From the NCBI GenBank assembly GCA_036796255.1, contig DAIRDH010000020.1:1-51453 (forward strand): a stretch of 51,453 nt of DNA. Reading direction: 5' to 3'. The DNA comes from T3Sed10-241 sp036796255. Lineage in GTDB: Bacteria > Bacteroidota > Bacteroidia > Flavobacteriales_D > Cryomorphaceae. The notes below the pieces were generated by a model. That model did not search any database. It saw only the letters and a program-made list of their open reading frames with translations, and was not told the origin of the DNA. This document shows positions 23,661 through 30,636 of the stretch, in pieces (within the stretch, counting starts at the first letter, position 1; every line of letters starts with the position of its first letter). Made by a program: the position numbers and the translations under genes.

Positions 23661-23817
23661 ATTGGGGTATTACTTCAGCATTTGGGAATCTTTCCTTCCA
23701 GAATGCAAGCTTGGCCATATCCTTTATAGTGATGATGGTTTTATTGTCTAAGCGTACTTTAATTTTCGGGTCTAATTCCTTTTGTACGTCTGTTTTTTTT
23801 CTTCTTCTCGTTGCCAT
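23659..23817 (-). CDS. Small basic conserved-looking protein, 52 residues
   Basis: A complete frame from ATG 23817 to TAA 23659. The protein starts MATRRRKKTDVQKELDPK, has the strand-like IKVRLDNKTIITI, and ends with an amphipathic helix DMAKLAFWKERFPNAEVIPQ. It is very basic at the N-terminus. The sequence has regular coding character (no rare-looking stretches, clear polar/hydrophobic alternation) and is flanked by its own terminator 4 bp past the stop. I believe similar small proteins occur in other Flavobacteriales, but I cannot name a family. The role is unknown; the basic start suggests nucleic-acid or ribosome contact. Confidence 0.75.
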   Translation of the reverse strand: MATRRRKKTDVQKELDPKIKVRLDNKTIITIKDMAKLAFWKERFPNAEVIPQ

Positions 23818-23900
23818 TTTATTCGATCTTTGCAGCAATTAACGAAGATTATTCGAGTATGTTGAATAGTTAAGAACTAATTAACATATATTCTAATAAC

Positions 23901-24521
23901 TTACTGTTTTTTGAATACATAAGGTCCAGATTTAGAGCCCCATACCTGCTCGCCATTGTCCTTAAAGCCCCGATCCCATGTCGAAATTTGGCTTTCAAGT
24001 ATCGTCACGTCGGAGGTGGCGTAAGTTGCTCCATGTAAGTCGCTCTTGCAGTTGCCTTTAGATGTGCTTCCGCCAAATTGAAAGCCATCGTAAAAGAGAA
24101 TTACGGTGCAACCGGCTTTATTGGTCAAATCGAAGGGTGTGATCTCATCCAGTTTCGATGTTTCTTTCCAGGCACCTACAAACTTTTCTTCGTTGGGTAA
24201 AGTGTAGATGTCGCTGCTGTATTCGTCTTCATTCAGTTCTGAAATGAAATACATCCGCTGTCGGTATGGCTTGTCGGGTGTGGCAGCCACAGCTTGCTCT
24301 ACATAGAGCCATACTCCATTGGGTTTGTCTTTCCACACACGGGTCATTTTGAGGCTGATGTTGTGAAATGAGGTGTCTTTTTGGGCTTGTTCAGACGAAT
24401 CGAACTCTCCTGTCATCCAGGTGACGAGCTGTTCAAAGGTTTCCGGTAGTTCTTGGGCATAAATTTGGTTAAGTCCAGAAATGCTTACAGAGACACAAAA
24501 GCTGAGAAGAAATTTTATCAT
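23901..24521 (-). CDS. CpcT/CpeT-family protein, secreted
   Basis: 206 residues. A signal peptide ends near NQIYA-QELP. TFEQLVTWMTGEFDSSEQAQKD and RVWKDKPNGVWLYVEQAVAATPDKPYRQRMYFI, followed by FYDGFQFGGSTSKGNCKSDLHGATYATSDVTILESQISTWDRGFKDNGEQVWGSKSGPYVF, match the CpcT/CpeT fold. In cyanobacteria this family attaches bilins to phycobiliproteins. Bacteroidota lack those, and this copy carries a signal peptide, so it probably binds another lipophilic ligand outside the cytoplasm. It diverges from the next gene across 65 bp. Confidence 0.85.
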   Translation of the reverse strand: MIKFLLSFCVSVSISGLNQIYAQELPETFEQLVTWMTGEFDSSEQAQKDTSFHNISLKMTRVWKDKPNGVWLYVEQAVAATPDKPYRQRMYFISELNEDEYSSDIYTLPNEEKFVGAWKETSKLDEITPFDLTNKAGCTVILFYDGFQFGGSTSKGNCKSDLHGATYATSDVTILESQISTWDRGFKDNGEQVWGSKSGPYVFKKQ

Positions 24522-24586
24522 GCCCGCAAATTACGAAAACTGCGTTTATTCGAGAACAGGAGGCGCGCATTTTTGTACCTTGCATT

Positions 24587-25165
24587 GTGAATGAATTGTT
24601 GATCGGCGTATTCTGGTCCGTATATTATGTTTTGCACAGTGCGCTGGCTACCAGTTCAGCTAAGCGGTTTTTTCGGCGTTTTTTCCCGCAAGTATATCCA
24701 CATTACCGGGCAATGTTTATCACCATTGCGGTGGTCAACTTTGTGTTGTTGATTATGCTACACCTCAAGCTGCCCTCGTCTTTACTAGTTGAACCGCCTA
24801 TTTGGTTTAAGTTGATGGCTTATCCATTTTTTGGCACAGGACTTTACATTTTATTCAAGGCTTTGAGATCGTATGGTTCGCAATTCTTTTTCGATGTGTC
24901 AGGGGAGGGGGATACTGCGCAGCCCTTGATAACGCATGGATTAAACGGGGCGGTGCGCCATCCTCTTTATTTCGCCATACTTCTTTTACTTATTGGCCTG
25001 TGTTGCTTTGCGCCAAACCTTAAGAATATTGTCTTCTCCCTTATTTCGACAATTTACATTATCATAGGTGCCAAGCTCGAAGAGCGCCGCCTGATTGACC
25101 TGTATGGAGAAGCATATAAAAACTACCAAAGTAAGGTTCCGATGCTTATTCCTTACTTGTTCTGA
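24587..25165 (+). CDS. Membrane methyltransferase-like protein (NnrU/ICMT type)
   Basis: 192 residues starting at a GTG (24587); no in-frame ATG lies nearby. There are about five membrane segments. The end, LNGAVRHPLYFAILLLLIGL and KLEERRLIDLYGEAYKNYQSKVPMLIPYLF, is the isoprenylcysteine methyltransferase/PEMT signature (RHP...EE...Y). The early part (YYVLHSALATSSAKRFF) is close to the NnrU/MddA-like families. It probably methylates a small or lipid substrate at the inner membrane, substrate unknown. The last 13 bp overlap the end of msrB on the other strand. Confidence 0.85.
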   Translation: MNELLIGVFWSVYYVLHSALATSSAKRFFRRFFPQVYPHYRAMFITIAVVNFVLLIMLHLKLPSSLLVEPPIWFKLMAYPFFGTGLYILFKALRSYGSQFFFDVSGEGDTAQPLITHGLNGAVRHPLYFAILLLLIGLCCFAPNLKNIVFSLISTIYIIIGAKLEERRLIDLYGEAYKNYQSKVPMLIPYLF

Positions 25166-25548
25166 TCTCCGTTAAATTGAAGTGAAACAGAGTTCACGCA
25201 ATAGCGCAAGCCCGATTGGGTAGGGCCGTCGTCAAACACATGGCCCAGGTGGCTACCACATTTACCGCAGCATATTTCAGTGCGAATCATGCCATGGCTG
25301 GTGTCGCGCACAGTGGTGATAGCCTCAGGACTGAGCTGATTGTCAAAACTCGGCCAGCCACATCCGGATTCAAACTTGGTTTCAGATGCAAATAGGGGAT
25401 TTCCACAGGCCCGGCATGAATAGATGCCGTCTTCAAAATGAAGGTTGTACTTTCCGGTAAATGGACGCTCGGTTCCTTTTTGTCTCAGTACCCTGAACTC
25501 TTCCGGAGTAAGTTCATTGAGCCATTCTTTGTCAGTTTTTGCAGGCAT
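25153..25548 (-). CDS. msrB: Peptide-methionine (R)-S-oxide reductase
   Basis: 131 residues. TPEEFRVLRQKGTERPFTGKY opens the MsrB domain; two zinc-binding pairs are seen as CRACG and CGKCG; HLGHVFDDGP and GLRYCVNSVSLQF carry the catalytic Cys and surrounding residues. There is no signal peptide, so it repairs methionine-R-sulfoxide in cytoplasmic proteins. It lies 49 bp downstream of the DEAD helicase start side, same strand order helicase-...-msrB reversed: msrB is transcribed first towards lower coordinates, and the helicase gene lies upstream at higher coordinates. Confidence 0.96.
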   Translation of the reverse strand: MPAKTDKEWLNELTPEEFRVLRQKGTERPFTGKYNLHFEDGIYSCRACGNPLFASETKFESGCGWPSFDNQLSPEAITTVRDTSHGMIRTEICCGKCGSHLGHVFDDGPTQSGLRYCVNSVSLQFNGDQNK

Positions 25549-25597
25549 TGCTTTACATTTATGAGTGTAACACCCTCAATCGCCTTGTGTTTTGATA

Positions 25598-26890
25598 TTA
25601 GCTTCGATTGCTGCGATCACCGCCGCTACTCCGTCCCGATCCACTGCGCTGGCCACCACTGCGCTTGCCTTTGTAGCCGCCACCTTTGTGGCGGTTTCCT
25701 CCACCGCCGCCACCGCCGCCTTGACCGCTGCGTTGGTTGGGGTTGTAAGTAAAACTTTCACCTATTTCGGGTGGAACGTTGAGCTTCTGAACCTCCGTTT
25801 CGATCAACCTTTCAATGTTGCCAAACTTGCGCTGCTCACCCGGCGAAATGAAAGTAATTGCTATACCTGATGCATCTGCACGTGCTGTGCGGCCTACACG
25901 GTGTACGTAATCCTCAGCTTCGTCGGGCACGTCAAAGTTTACCACAAGCTGCAGCTCCTTGATGTCAATCCCTCTTGCAAGAATATCTGTTGCTACAAGC
26001 ACCTGGAGGTTGCGGTTTCGGAAGCGCCTCATCACCTCTTCGCGCTCATCTTGCGTCAGGTCAGAGTGCATTTCCTCAACTTGCAAGGTGGTCTTCTTGA
26101 GTATTTTGGCAATCTCTTTCACGTTGCGCTTTGTGCGCGAGAAAATGATGGCGCCATTTAATCCTTCTTTGTCAAGCAATTTCTTAATCAGTGCGGGCTT
26201 GTCCTTGTCTTGCACAAGGTAAGCAACCTGCATTACACCGGCTGCGGGTTTCGACATGGAGAGGCTGATTTGCTCCGGTGAGTTCAGTAATTTGTCAGCA
26301 AGCTGCCTGATTTTGGGAGGCATGGTAGCCGAAAACATCAGCGTTTGCCGCTTTTCCGGAAGGAAAGACACGATGCGCATGATGTCTTCAAAGAAGCCCA
26401 TGTCGAGCATGCGGTCGGCTTCATCAAGTATAAGGTGTGTAAGGCCCTCGGTGCGCACATAGCCCATATTGAGGTGGGAGATGAGCTTGCCGGGAGTTGC
26501 TATGATAAAGTCTGCACCCATGGTGAGCGCTTTCTTTTGCTGGTCAAAGTTGGAGCCATCGCCACCGCCATAAAGTGCATACGAACTTACATCGGTGAAA
26601 TAGGAGAGACCCTCGAGGCTTTGGTCAATCTGAAGTGCAAGCTCACGCGTGGGAACCACGACGAGTACGCGGACTGAACTTTCACCCGCAGGATTTTCCA
26701 TCAGCTCATGGATTACCGGGAGCAAAAATGCGGCAGTTTTGCCCGTTCCGGTTTGTGCGCAGGCTATAAGGTCCTTGCCAGCCATGATCAATGGCATGGA
26801 TTGTTCCTGAATGGGCGTGGCATTTTCGAATCCCATGGCATCCAATCCTTGTAACAACTTCTCGTTTAAGCCTAAATCGATAAATTTCAC
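25598..26890 (-). CDS. DEAD-box RNA helicase with glycine/arginine-rich tail
   Basis: 430 residues, starting at a GTG (26890). Motifs in order: Q motif ATPIQEQSMP, I AQTGTGKT, Ia PTRELALQ, II LDEADRMLDMGF, III SATMP, IV IIFSRTK, V VATDILARGID, VI HRVGRTARA. The C-terminus after about residue 385 is low complexity, rich in Gly, Arg, Ser and Lys, typical of RhlE/CshA-like helicases that bind RNA in cold response, ribosome assembly or decay. Its -7 element may be TACCTTCG in the divergent region with yaaA. Confidence 0.95.
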   Translation of the reverse strand: MKFIDLGLNEKLLQGLDAMGFENATPIQEQSMPLIMAGKDLIACAQTGTGKTAAFLLPVIHELMENPAGESSVRVLVVVPTRELALQIDQSLEGLSYFTDVSSYALYGGGDGSNFDQQKKALTMGADFIIATPGKLISHLNMGYVRTEGLTHLILDEADRMLDMGFFEDIMRIVSFLPEKRQTLMFSATMPPKIRQLADKLLNSPEQISLSMSKPAAGVMQVAYLVQDKDKPALIKKLLDKEGLNGAIIFSRTKRNVKEIAKILKKTTLQVEEMHSDLTQDEREEVMRRFRNRNLQVLVATDILARGIDIKELQLVVNFDVPDEAEDYVHRVGRTARADASGIAITFISPGEQRKFGNIERLIETEVQKLNVPPEIGESFTYNPNQRSGQGGGGGGGGNRHKGGGYKGKRSGGQRSGSGRSSGGDRSNRS

Positions 26891-26943
26891 TGTAATCTCC
26901 TGCTTTTAATATTTTGCCGAAGGTAGAATAATTCTTCCTTTTT

Positions 26944-26974
26944 ATTGGTGTCCCCATTCGCCTTGTTAACTTTG
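26944..26974 (+). promoter_or_regulatory. Promoter of the yaaA operon
   Basis: TAACTTTG (26967-26974) is an exact TAnnTTTG box; ATTG (26944-26947) lies 19 bp before it as a partial -33 element. The leader to the ATG at 27008 would be about 27 nt. Confidence 0.6.
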
Positions 26975-27007
26975 CACGCGTTTAACAAATAGTTCCATCT
27001 TTTTTTA

Positions 27008-27799
27008 ATGACCATACTCGTCAGTCCTGCCAAAACCCTTGACTTTGAGACTCCGGCTCCCTTGAGCGCAAGTACTGAATTGCTATTTGCCGATAAGGCA
27101 GCATACCTTGCGGCAAAACTGGCCAAAATGAGCCCGGGTAAGCTTCGGAGCATGATGGACATCAGCGAAGACCTGGCGCAGCTCAATGCCAGCCGCTACC
27201 GGCAGTGGTCCCTGGATTCCCTTCCGGAAAATGGAAAACAAGCCATTTACGCCTTTCAAGGGGATGTATACCAGGGCTTAAAAGCGGAGGAGTTCGATCC
27301 GGCTGACCTGGAATGGGCGCAAGAGCACGTTCGCATTCTTTCCGGACTCTACGGCGTATTACGGCCCACGGACATGATGCTTCCTTACCGCCTTGAAATG
27401 GGCACTACATGGCAGATCACTCCAAAGACAAAGAACTTGTATGCCTATTGGCAAAAAAGCATTGCGACTTTCCTCATGGAGGATATGGCCAAAAATTGCA
27501 GCAAGGTTTTACTCAACCTGGCTTCGCAGGAATACGCCAAGGCAGCCGACTTGAAAAAAGTAAAGGCCGAAGTCGTGGCGCCAGAATTTCGCGAAGAGCG
27601 CAATGGACGATTCCAGATGATCAGCTTCTTTGCCAAAAAAGCGCGTGGCCTCATGGCTGCATATGTTGTAAAAAATCAAATCGTTCATCAGGACGACTTA
27701 AAAGCATTTGATTCCGAAGGTTATGCCTTCAATGAACGCCTTTCAAACCTTAAGCTCAATAAATGGGTCTACACCCGCAACTCAAACAACAATCAATGA
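27008..27799 (+). CDS. yaaA: Peroxide stress protein YaaA (UPF0246)
   Basis: 263 residues. The start MTILVSPAKTLDF, then YAFQGDVYQGL, HVRILSGLYGVLRPTDMMLPYRLEMGT, LLNLASQEYAKAAD and ISFFAKKARGLMAAYV are all YaaA signatures, and the length fits. In E. coli the protein limits intracellular iron and hydroxyl-radical damage under peroxide and binds DNA. It heads an apparent three-gene run; its stop overlaps the next start as ATGA. Confidence 0.95.
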   Translation: MTILVSPAKTLDFETPAPLSASTELLFADKAAYLAAKLAKMSPGKLRSMMDISEDLAQLNASRYRQWSLDSLPENGKQAIYAFQGDVYQGLKAEEFDPADLEWAQEHVRILSGLYGVLRPTDMMLPYRLEMGTTWQITPKTKNLYAYWQKSIATFLMEDMAKNCSKVLLNLASQEYAKAADLKKVKAEVVAPEFREERNGRFQMISFFAKKARGLMAAYVVKNQIVHQDDLKAFDSEGYAFNERLSNLKLNKWVYTRNSNNNQ

Positions 27800-28512
27800 A
27801 AATTACAATGAAAAGAATCGCTTTTTTTGCAGGAGTATTGCTGCTTGTAGCCTCAGCTGCTTGCGCACAAAAGAGTGATAAACGCGGCGGAAATAAATCT
27901 GCCAAAATGGAAACAGAGATGGACAGCCTCTCTTACGTATTCGGTGCCAACCTTGGTCAGAATATCAGGGAAGCCGAAATCGAAGGCGTAAACAGTGACA
28001 TGGTATACCAAGGCTTTGTAGACGCGGTAGAAGGAGAAGACAATATGGCGATCACCATGGAGGACGGCAATGAAATGGTACGCGTGTACATGACCCGCAT
28101 GCAAACCGAAAAGGCTGAGAAGTCCAAGGCCAAAGCTCAGGAATACATGGATAAAGAGTCGAAAGACGAAAGCTACCAGCGCACCGAAAGCGGTATCCTT
28201 TACAAAGTCTTGGAGCAGGGCGATGGAGCCAAGCCCACAGCCCAGAGTAAAGTACGCGTAAACTATGAAGGCAAAACCACTGCTGGCGAAGTGTTTGATA
28301 GCAGCTATGAGCGTGGTGAGCCCGCGGAGTTTCCTTTGAACAGGGTAATTCCGGGATGGACTGAAGTGCTCCAGCTTATGCAAGTGGGCACCACCATCGA
28401 AGCGACGATTCCGCCTGCATTGGCTTATGGAGAGCGTGGTTCACCCCCAAAAATTGGACCCAACGAAGTGCTCATTTTCAAAATTGAGCTCATCGATATC
28501 CTTGAGCAATAA
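27796..28512 (+). CDS. FKBP-type peptidyl-prolyl isomerase (FkpA/Mip-like), exported
   Basis: 238 residues from the ATG at 27796 (27808 also possible). A signal peptide LLLVASAACA precedes KSDKR; the Cys within AACAQ could make it a lipoprotein. The N-terminal dimerisation helices run from DSLSYVFGANLGQNIREAEIEG to EKSKAKAQEYMDKE; the FKBP domain starts near GILYKVLEQGDGAKPTAQSKVRVNYEGKTTAGEVFDSSYERGEPAEFPLNRVIPGWTEVL and ends LAYGERGSPPKIGPNEVLIFKIELIDI. It is a periplasmic folding helper. The start overlaps the yaaA stop by 4 bp. Confidence 0.93.
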   Translation: MKITMKRIAFFAGVLLLVASAACAQKSDKRGGNKSAKMETEMDSLSYVFGANLGQNIREAEIEGVNSDMVYQGFVDAVEGEDNMAITMEDGNEMVRVYMTRMQTEKAEKSKAKAQEYMDKESKDESYQRTESGILYKVLEQGDGAKPTAQSKVRVNYEGKTTAGEVFDSSYERGEPAEFPLNRVIPGWTEVLQLMQVGTTIEATIPPALAYGERGSPPKIGPNEVLIFKIELIDILEQ

Positions 28513-28513
28513 C

Positions 28514-29164
28514 ATGCTTTTCGAAAACATCAATTACCTGCTTCGGCAGAGGGGGGCGCTGCCACTCTCTGCCGAAGTTTTTTTAGCCACACAGCCCGAG
28601 GCATTATGGGAACTCGTAAAGGAACTCAATTACCCATTTGAGTTGCTCAATACAGTCGATTTAGCGCAACGTGATGCTCTCTTGTCCAGTCTAAATATCA
28701 AGCTGGTGGTGCTGGATGTCGATGGCGTTTTCACCGATGGGGGCATGTATTACACCTCCGCAGGCGAAGAGATGAAAAAATTCAACGTCAAAGATGGAAT
28801 GGCCATCACAAAGGCCATAAGTTCCGGAATGGAGGTTGGTATCATCAGCGCAGCCTCCCGCAGTGAGGTGGTGAAGCTCAGGGCGGGTATACTGGGCATT
28901 CAGCGCGTATATGTTGGCAAGCGCCCTAAAGAGGAAGTCCTCGAGGAATGGCTTTACACCTTGGGGGCCTCATTCGAGAATGTAGCGTATATCGGCGACG
29001 ACGTCAATGATGTGGCCCTGCTCCTGAAGTGCGGCCTGACAGCCAGCCCTGCCGATGCCGTACCCGAAGCCAAAGCTGCAGCAAAAGTTGTCTTGCAAAG
29101 AAAAGGCGGGGAAGGGTGCATCCGCGAATTTTTTGACCGCTTTCTCACTGCTCGTCGGGCGTAA
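28514..29164 (+). CDS. HAD phosphatase, KdsC-like, with N-terminal extension
   Basis: 216 residues from the ATG at 28514, one base after the FKBP stop. KLVVLDVDGVFTDGGMYY (DxD) is HAD motif I; NVKDGMAITKAISSGMEVGIISAASRSEVV follows, and GDDVNDVALLLKCGLTASPADAVPEAK is motif III/IV. This is the class C0 phosphatase group of KdsC (KDO-8-phosphate phosphatase) and CMP-sialate-linked enzymes. KdsC proteins are about 180 residues; here the first ~60 residues (INYLLRQRGALPLSAEVF...) are extra and unassigned. KDO or another nonulosonate phosphate is the likely substrate. Confidence 0.85.
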   Translation: MLFENINYLLRQRGALPLSAEVFLATQPEALWELVKELNYPFELLNTVDLAQRDALLSSLNIKLVVLDVDGVFTDGGMYYTSAGEEMKKFNVKDGMAITKAISSGMEVGIISAASRSEVVKLRAGILGIQRVYVGKRPKEEVLEEWLYTLGASFENVAYIGDDVNDVALLLKCGLTASPADAVPEAKAAAKVVLQRKGGEGCIREFFDRFLTARRA

Positions 29165-29288
29165 AGTAAATTTTGATTTTTTCTTTGCCTCTCGGGCTGT
29201 AGCGATTACCTTTGCAACAGCAAGCATCATCTGCAAGGTCAACCGCCTCTATGACATGATGATGGTGTTTTGCTTCCTTTGAAAACAT
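29145..29288 (-). CDS. Possible small cysteine/histidine-rich protein, 47 residues
   Basis: ATG 29288 to the stop at 29145. The sequence reads MFSKEAKHHHHVIEAVDLA, then DDACCCKGNRYSPRGKEKIK and IYFTPDEQ. A four-His run and a CCC cluster in so short a protein suggest metal binding. Composition and the folded-looking end favour a real gene over chance. Its end overlaps the kdsC-like gene tail by 20 bp, and its ATG lies 17 bp from a plus-strand terminator hairpin, which on the minus strand would sit in its leader. No family recognised. Confidence 0.45.
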   Translation of the reverse strand: MFSKEAKHHHHVIEAVDLADDACCCKGNRYSPRGKEKIKIYFTPDEQ

Positions 29289-29304
29289 CTTATCCCTGAT
29301 ATAC

Positions 29305-29325
29305 AACCCCTCAAGGGGTTTTTTT
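29305..29325 (+). terminator. Intrinsic terminator before aat
   Basis: Stem AACCCC (29305-29310)/GGGGTT (29315-29320) with a four-base loop TCAA, followed by seven T. It lies 140 bp past the kdsC-like stop and probably ends the yaaA operon transcript. Confidence 0.8.
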
Positions 29326-29367
29326 ATTTCTTTACTTTGCCTGAGTACGGAAATTCGGAATAAGCAC

Positions 29368-30066
29368 ATGCCCGCCACACCCATTCTTTCGCCATTCGGC
29401 AAACCAGACTTTCCAGATCCGTCAATGGCTCCTTCAGATAGTCCGCTTGCCATTGGCGGCAGCCTAAGGACTGAGTGGTTGATCAGCGCCTACAGCAAAG
29501 GGATCTTTCCTTGGTTTGATGTGGTCTCGCCTATCATGTGGTGGAGTCCTGATCCGCGAATGGTGCTGTGGCCAGGTGATGTGAAGGTATCGCGCAGTAT
29601 GAGGCCGGTGCTCAATGGGCATACCTTCAGATTTTCTTTGGATACGGCTTTCGCCGAGGTTATTTCCAGGTGTTCTGAAACCGAACGGCCTGGCCAGTAT
29701 GGTACGTGGATTACCGCTGAAATGCAGGAAGCATACATTCATTTACACCAGCTTGGCAACGCACATAGCGCAGAGGTGTGGAAGGATGACGAGTTGGTAG
29801 GCGGCCTGTATGGAGTAAGTTCAGGTGCTGCCTTTTTTGGCGAAAGCATGTTTAGCCTTGTACCAAATGCAAGCAAATACGCCTTGATCCAATTGTGCCG
29901 CTGGCTGGAGCAGAATAAATTTCAATTTATTGACTGCCAACTTCATACTCCGCATTTAGAGAGCATGGGAGCTCAACTTATAAGCCGTGGTATGTATTTA
30001 GGGATACTCGAGGCGGCCCTGCAGAAGGAAGGTCTTCCAGGCAGTTGGATACTCGGGCAGTTATAA
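29368..30066 (+). CDS. aat: Leucyl/phenylalanyl-tRNA-protein transferase
   Basis: 232 residues. FPDPSMAPSDSPLAIGGSL, AYSKGIFPWF, MWWSPDPRMVLWP, TWITAEMQEAYIHLHQLG, SAEVWKDDELVGGLYGV, AFFGESMFS and FIDCQLHTPHLESMGAQLISR are the successive Aat motifs. It adds Leu or Phe to proteins starting with Arg or Lys, making them ClpS/ClpAP N-degron substrates. It converges with the response regulator gene, 16 bp apart. Confidence 0.97.
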   Translation: MPATPILSPFGKPDFPDPSMAPSDSPLAIGGSLRTEWLISAYSKGIFPWFDVVSPIMWWSPDPRMVLWPGDVKVSRSMRPVLNGHTFRFSLDTAFAEVISRCSETERPGQYGTWITAEMQEAYIHLHQLGNAHSAEVWKDDELVGGLYGVSSGAAFFGESMFSLVPNASKYALIQLCRWLEQNKFQFIDCQLHTPHLESMGAQLISRGMYLGILEAALQKEGLPGSWILGQL

Positions 30067-30082
30067 TCTCCTTTTTTGCCGT

Positions 30083-30475
30083 TTATGAATCCAGTAAATC
30101 CTGCATCTGTTCGAGCTGTGCCGAAGTGAGCGGTTTAGAGAAAACGCCTTTTACACAGGGGTATTTTTGGGCGCGCTCCCGGTCTTGTGTATTGATGCTG
30201 GACGTTAAAATAATCACAGGCAATTCGGCCACCCTGTTATTTACAACCTTTGGTAAGCTATCCAGAAACTCCCAACCATCCATAACCGGCATGTTTAAAT
30301 CCAGCAAAACAAGATCGGGCAGTGTACCATCAATTTGTATGTTTTCTTCGATATAGTCCATTGCTTCGCGGCCATTGAAAGATTCCTGAATCACCTGCGC
30401 CAAGCCGGATTTATTGCAGATGGTCTGAACTATAAAGCGAAACGTAGCGTCATCATCAACAAGAAGGACATTCAT
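30083..30475 (-). CDS. Single-domain response regulator
   Basis: 130 residues from the ATG at 30475. A receiver domain only: LLVDDDATFRF (acidic pair), LVLLDLNMPVMDGWEF (phospho-acceptor Asp), IILTSSI (Thr) and FSKPLT (Lys). There is no output domain, so it acts by protein contact or as a phosphate relay, as in CheY-like rcp1/PAS-kinase pairs. The GAF/PAS histidine kinase lies just upstream on the same strand, 161 bp away, and is a likely partner. Confidence 0.93.
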   Translation of the reverse strand: MNVLLVDDDATFRFIVQTICNKSGLAQVIQESFNGREAMDYIEENIQIDGTLPDLVLLDLNMPVMDGWEFLDSLPKVVNNRVAELPVIILTSSINTQDRERAQKYPCVKGVFSKPLTSAQLEQMQDLLDS

Positions 30476-30636
30476 GGATAGAATTTCTGCTGTAGGATTC
30501 ATATAACTCTGCAAATGTCAGTATATTTTGCAAAATAAAATTCAAGATTTGCACAAATTAGACCAAGGTCTGATAAATGTAGAGAAAGCCATATACAAAA
30601 CACTTAAGTGGTGTTTTTACCCATTCGTGCCGACAG

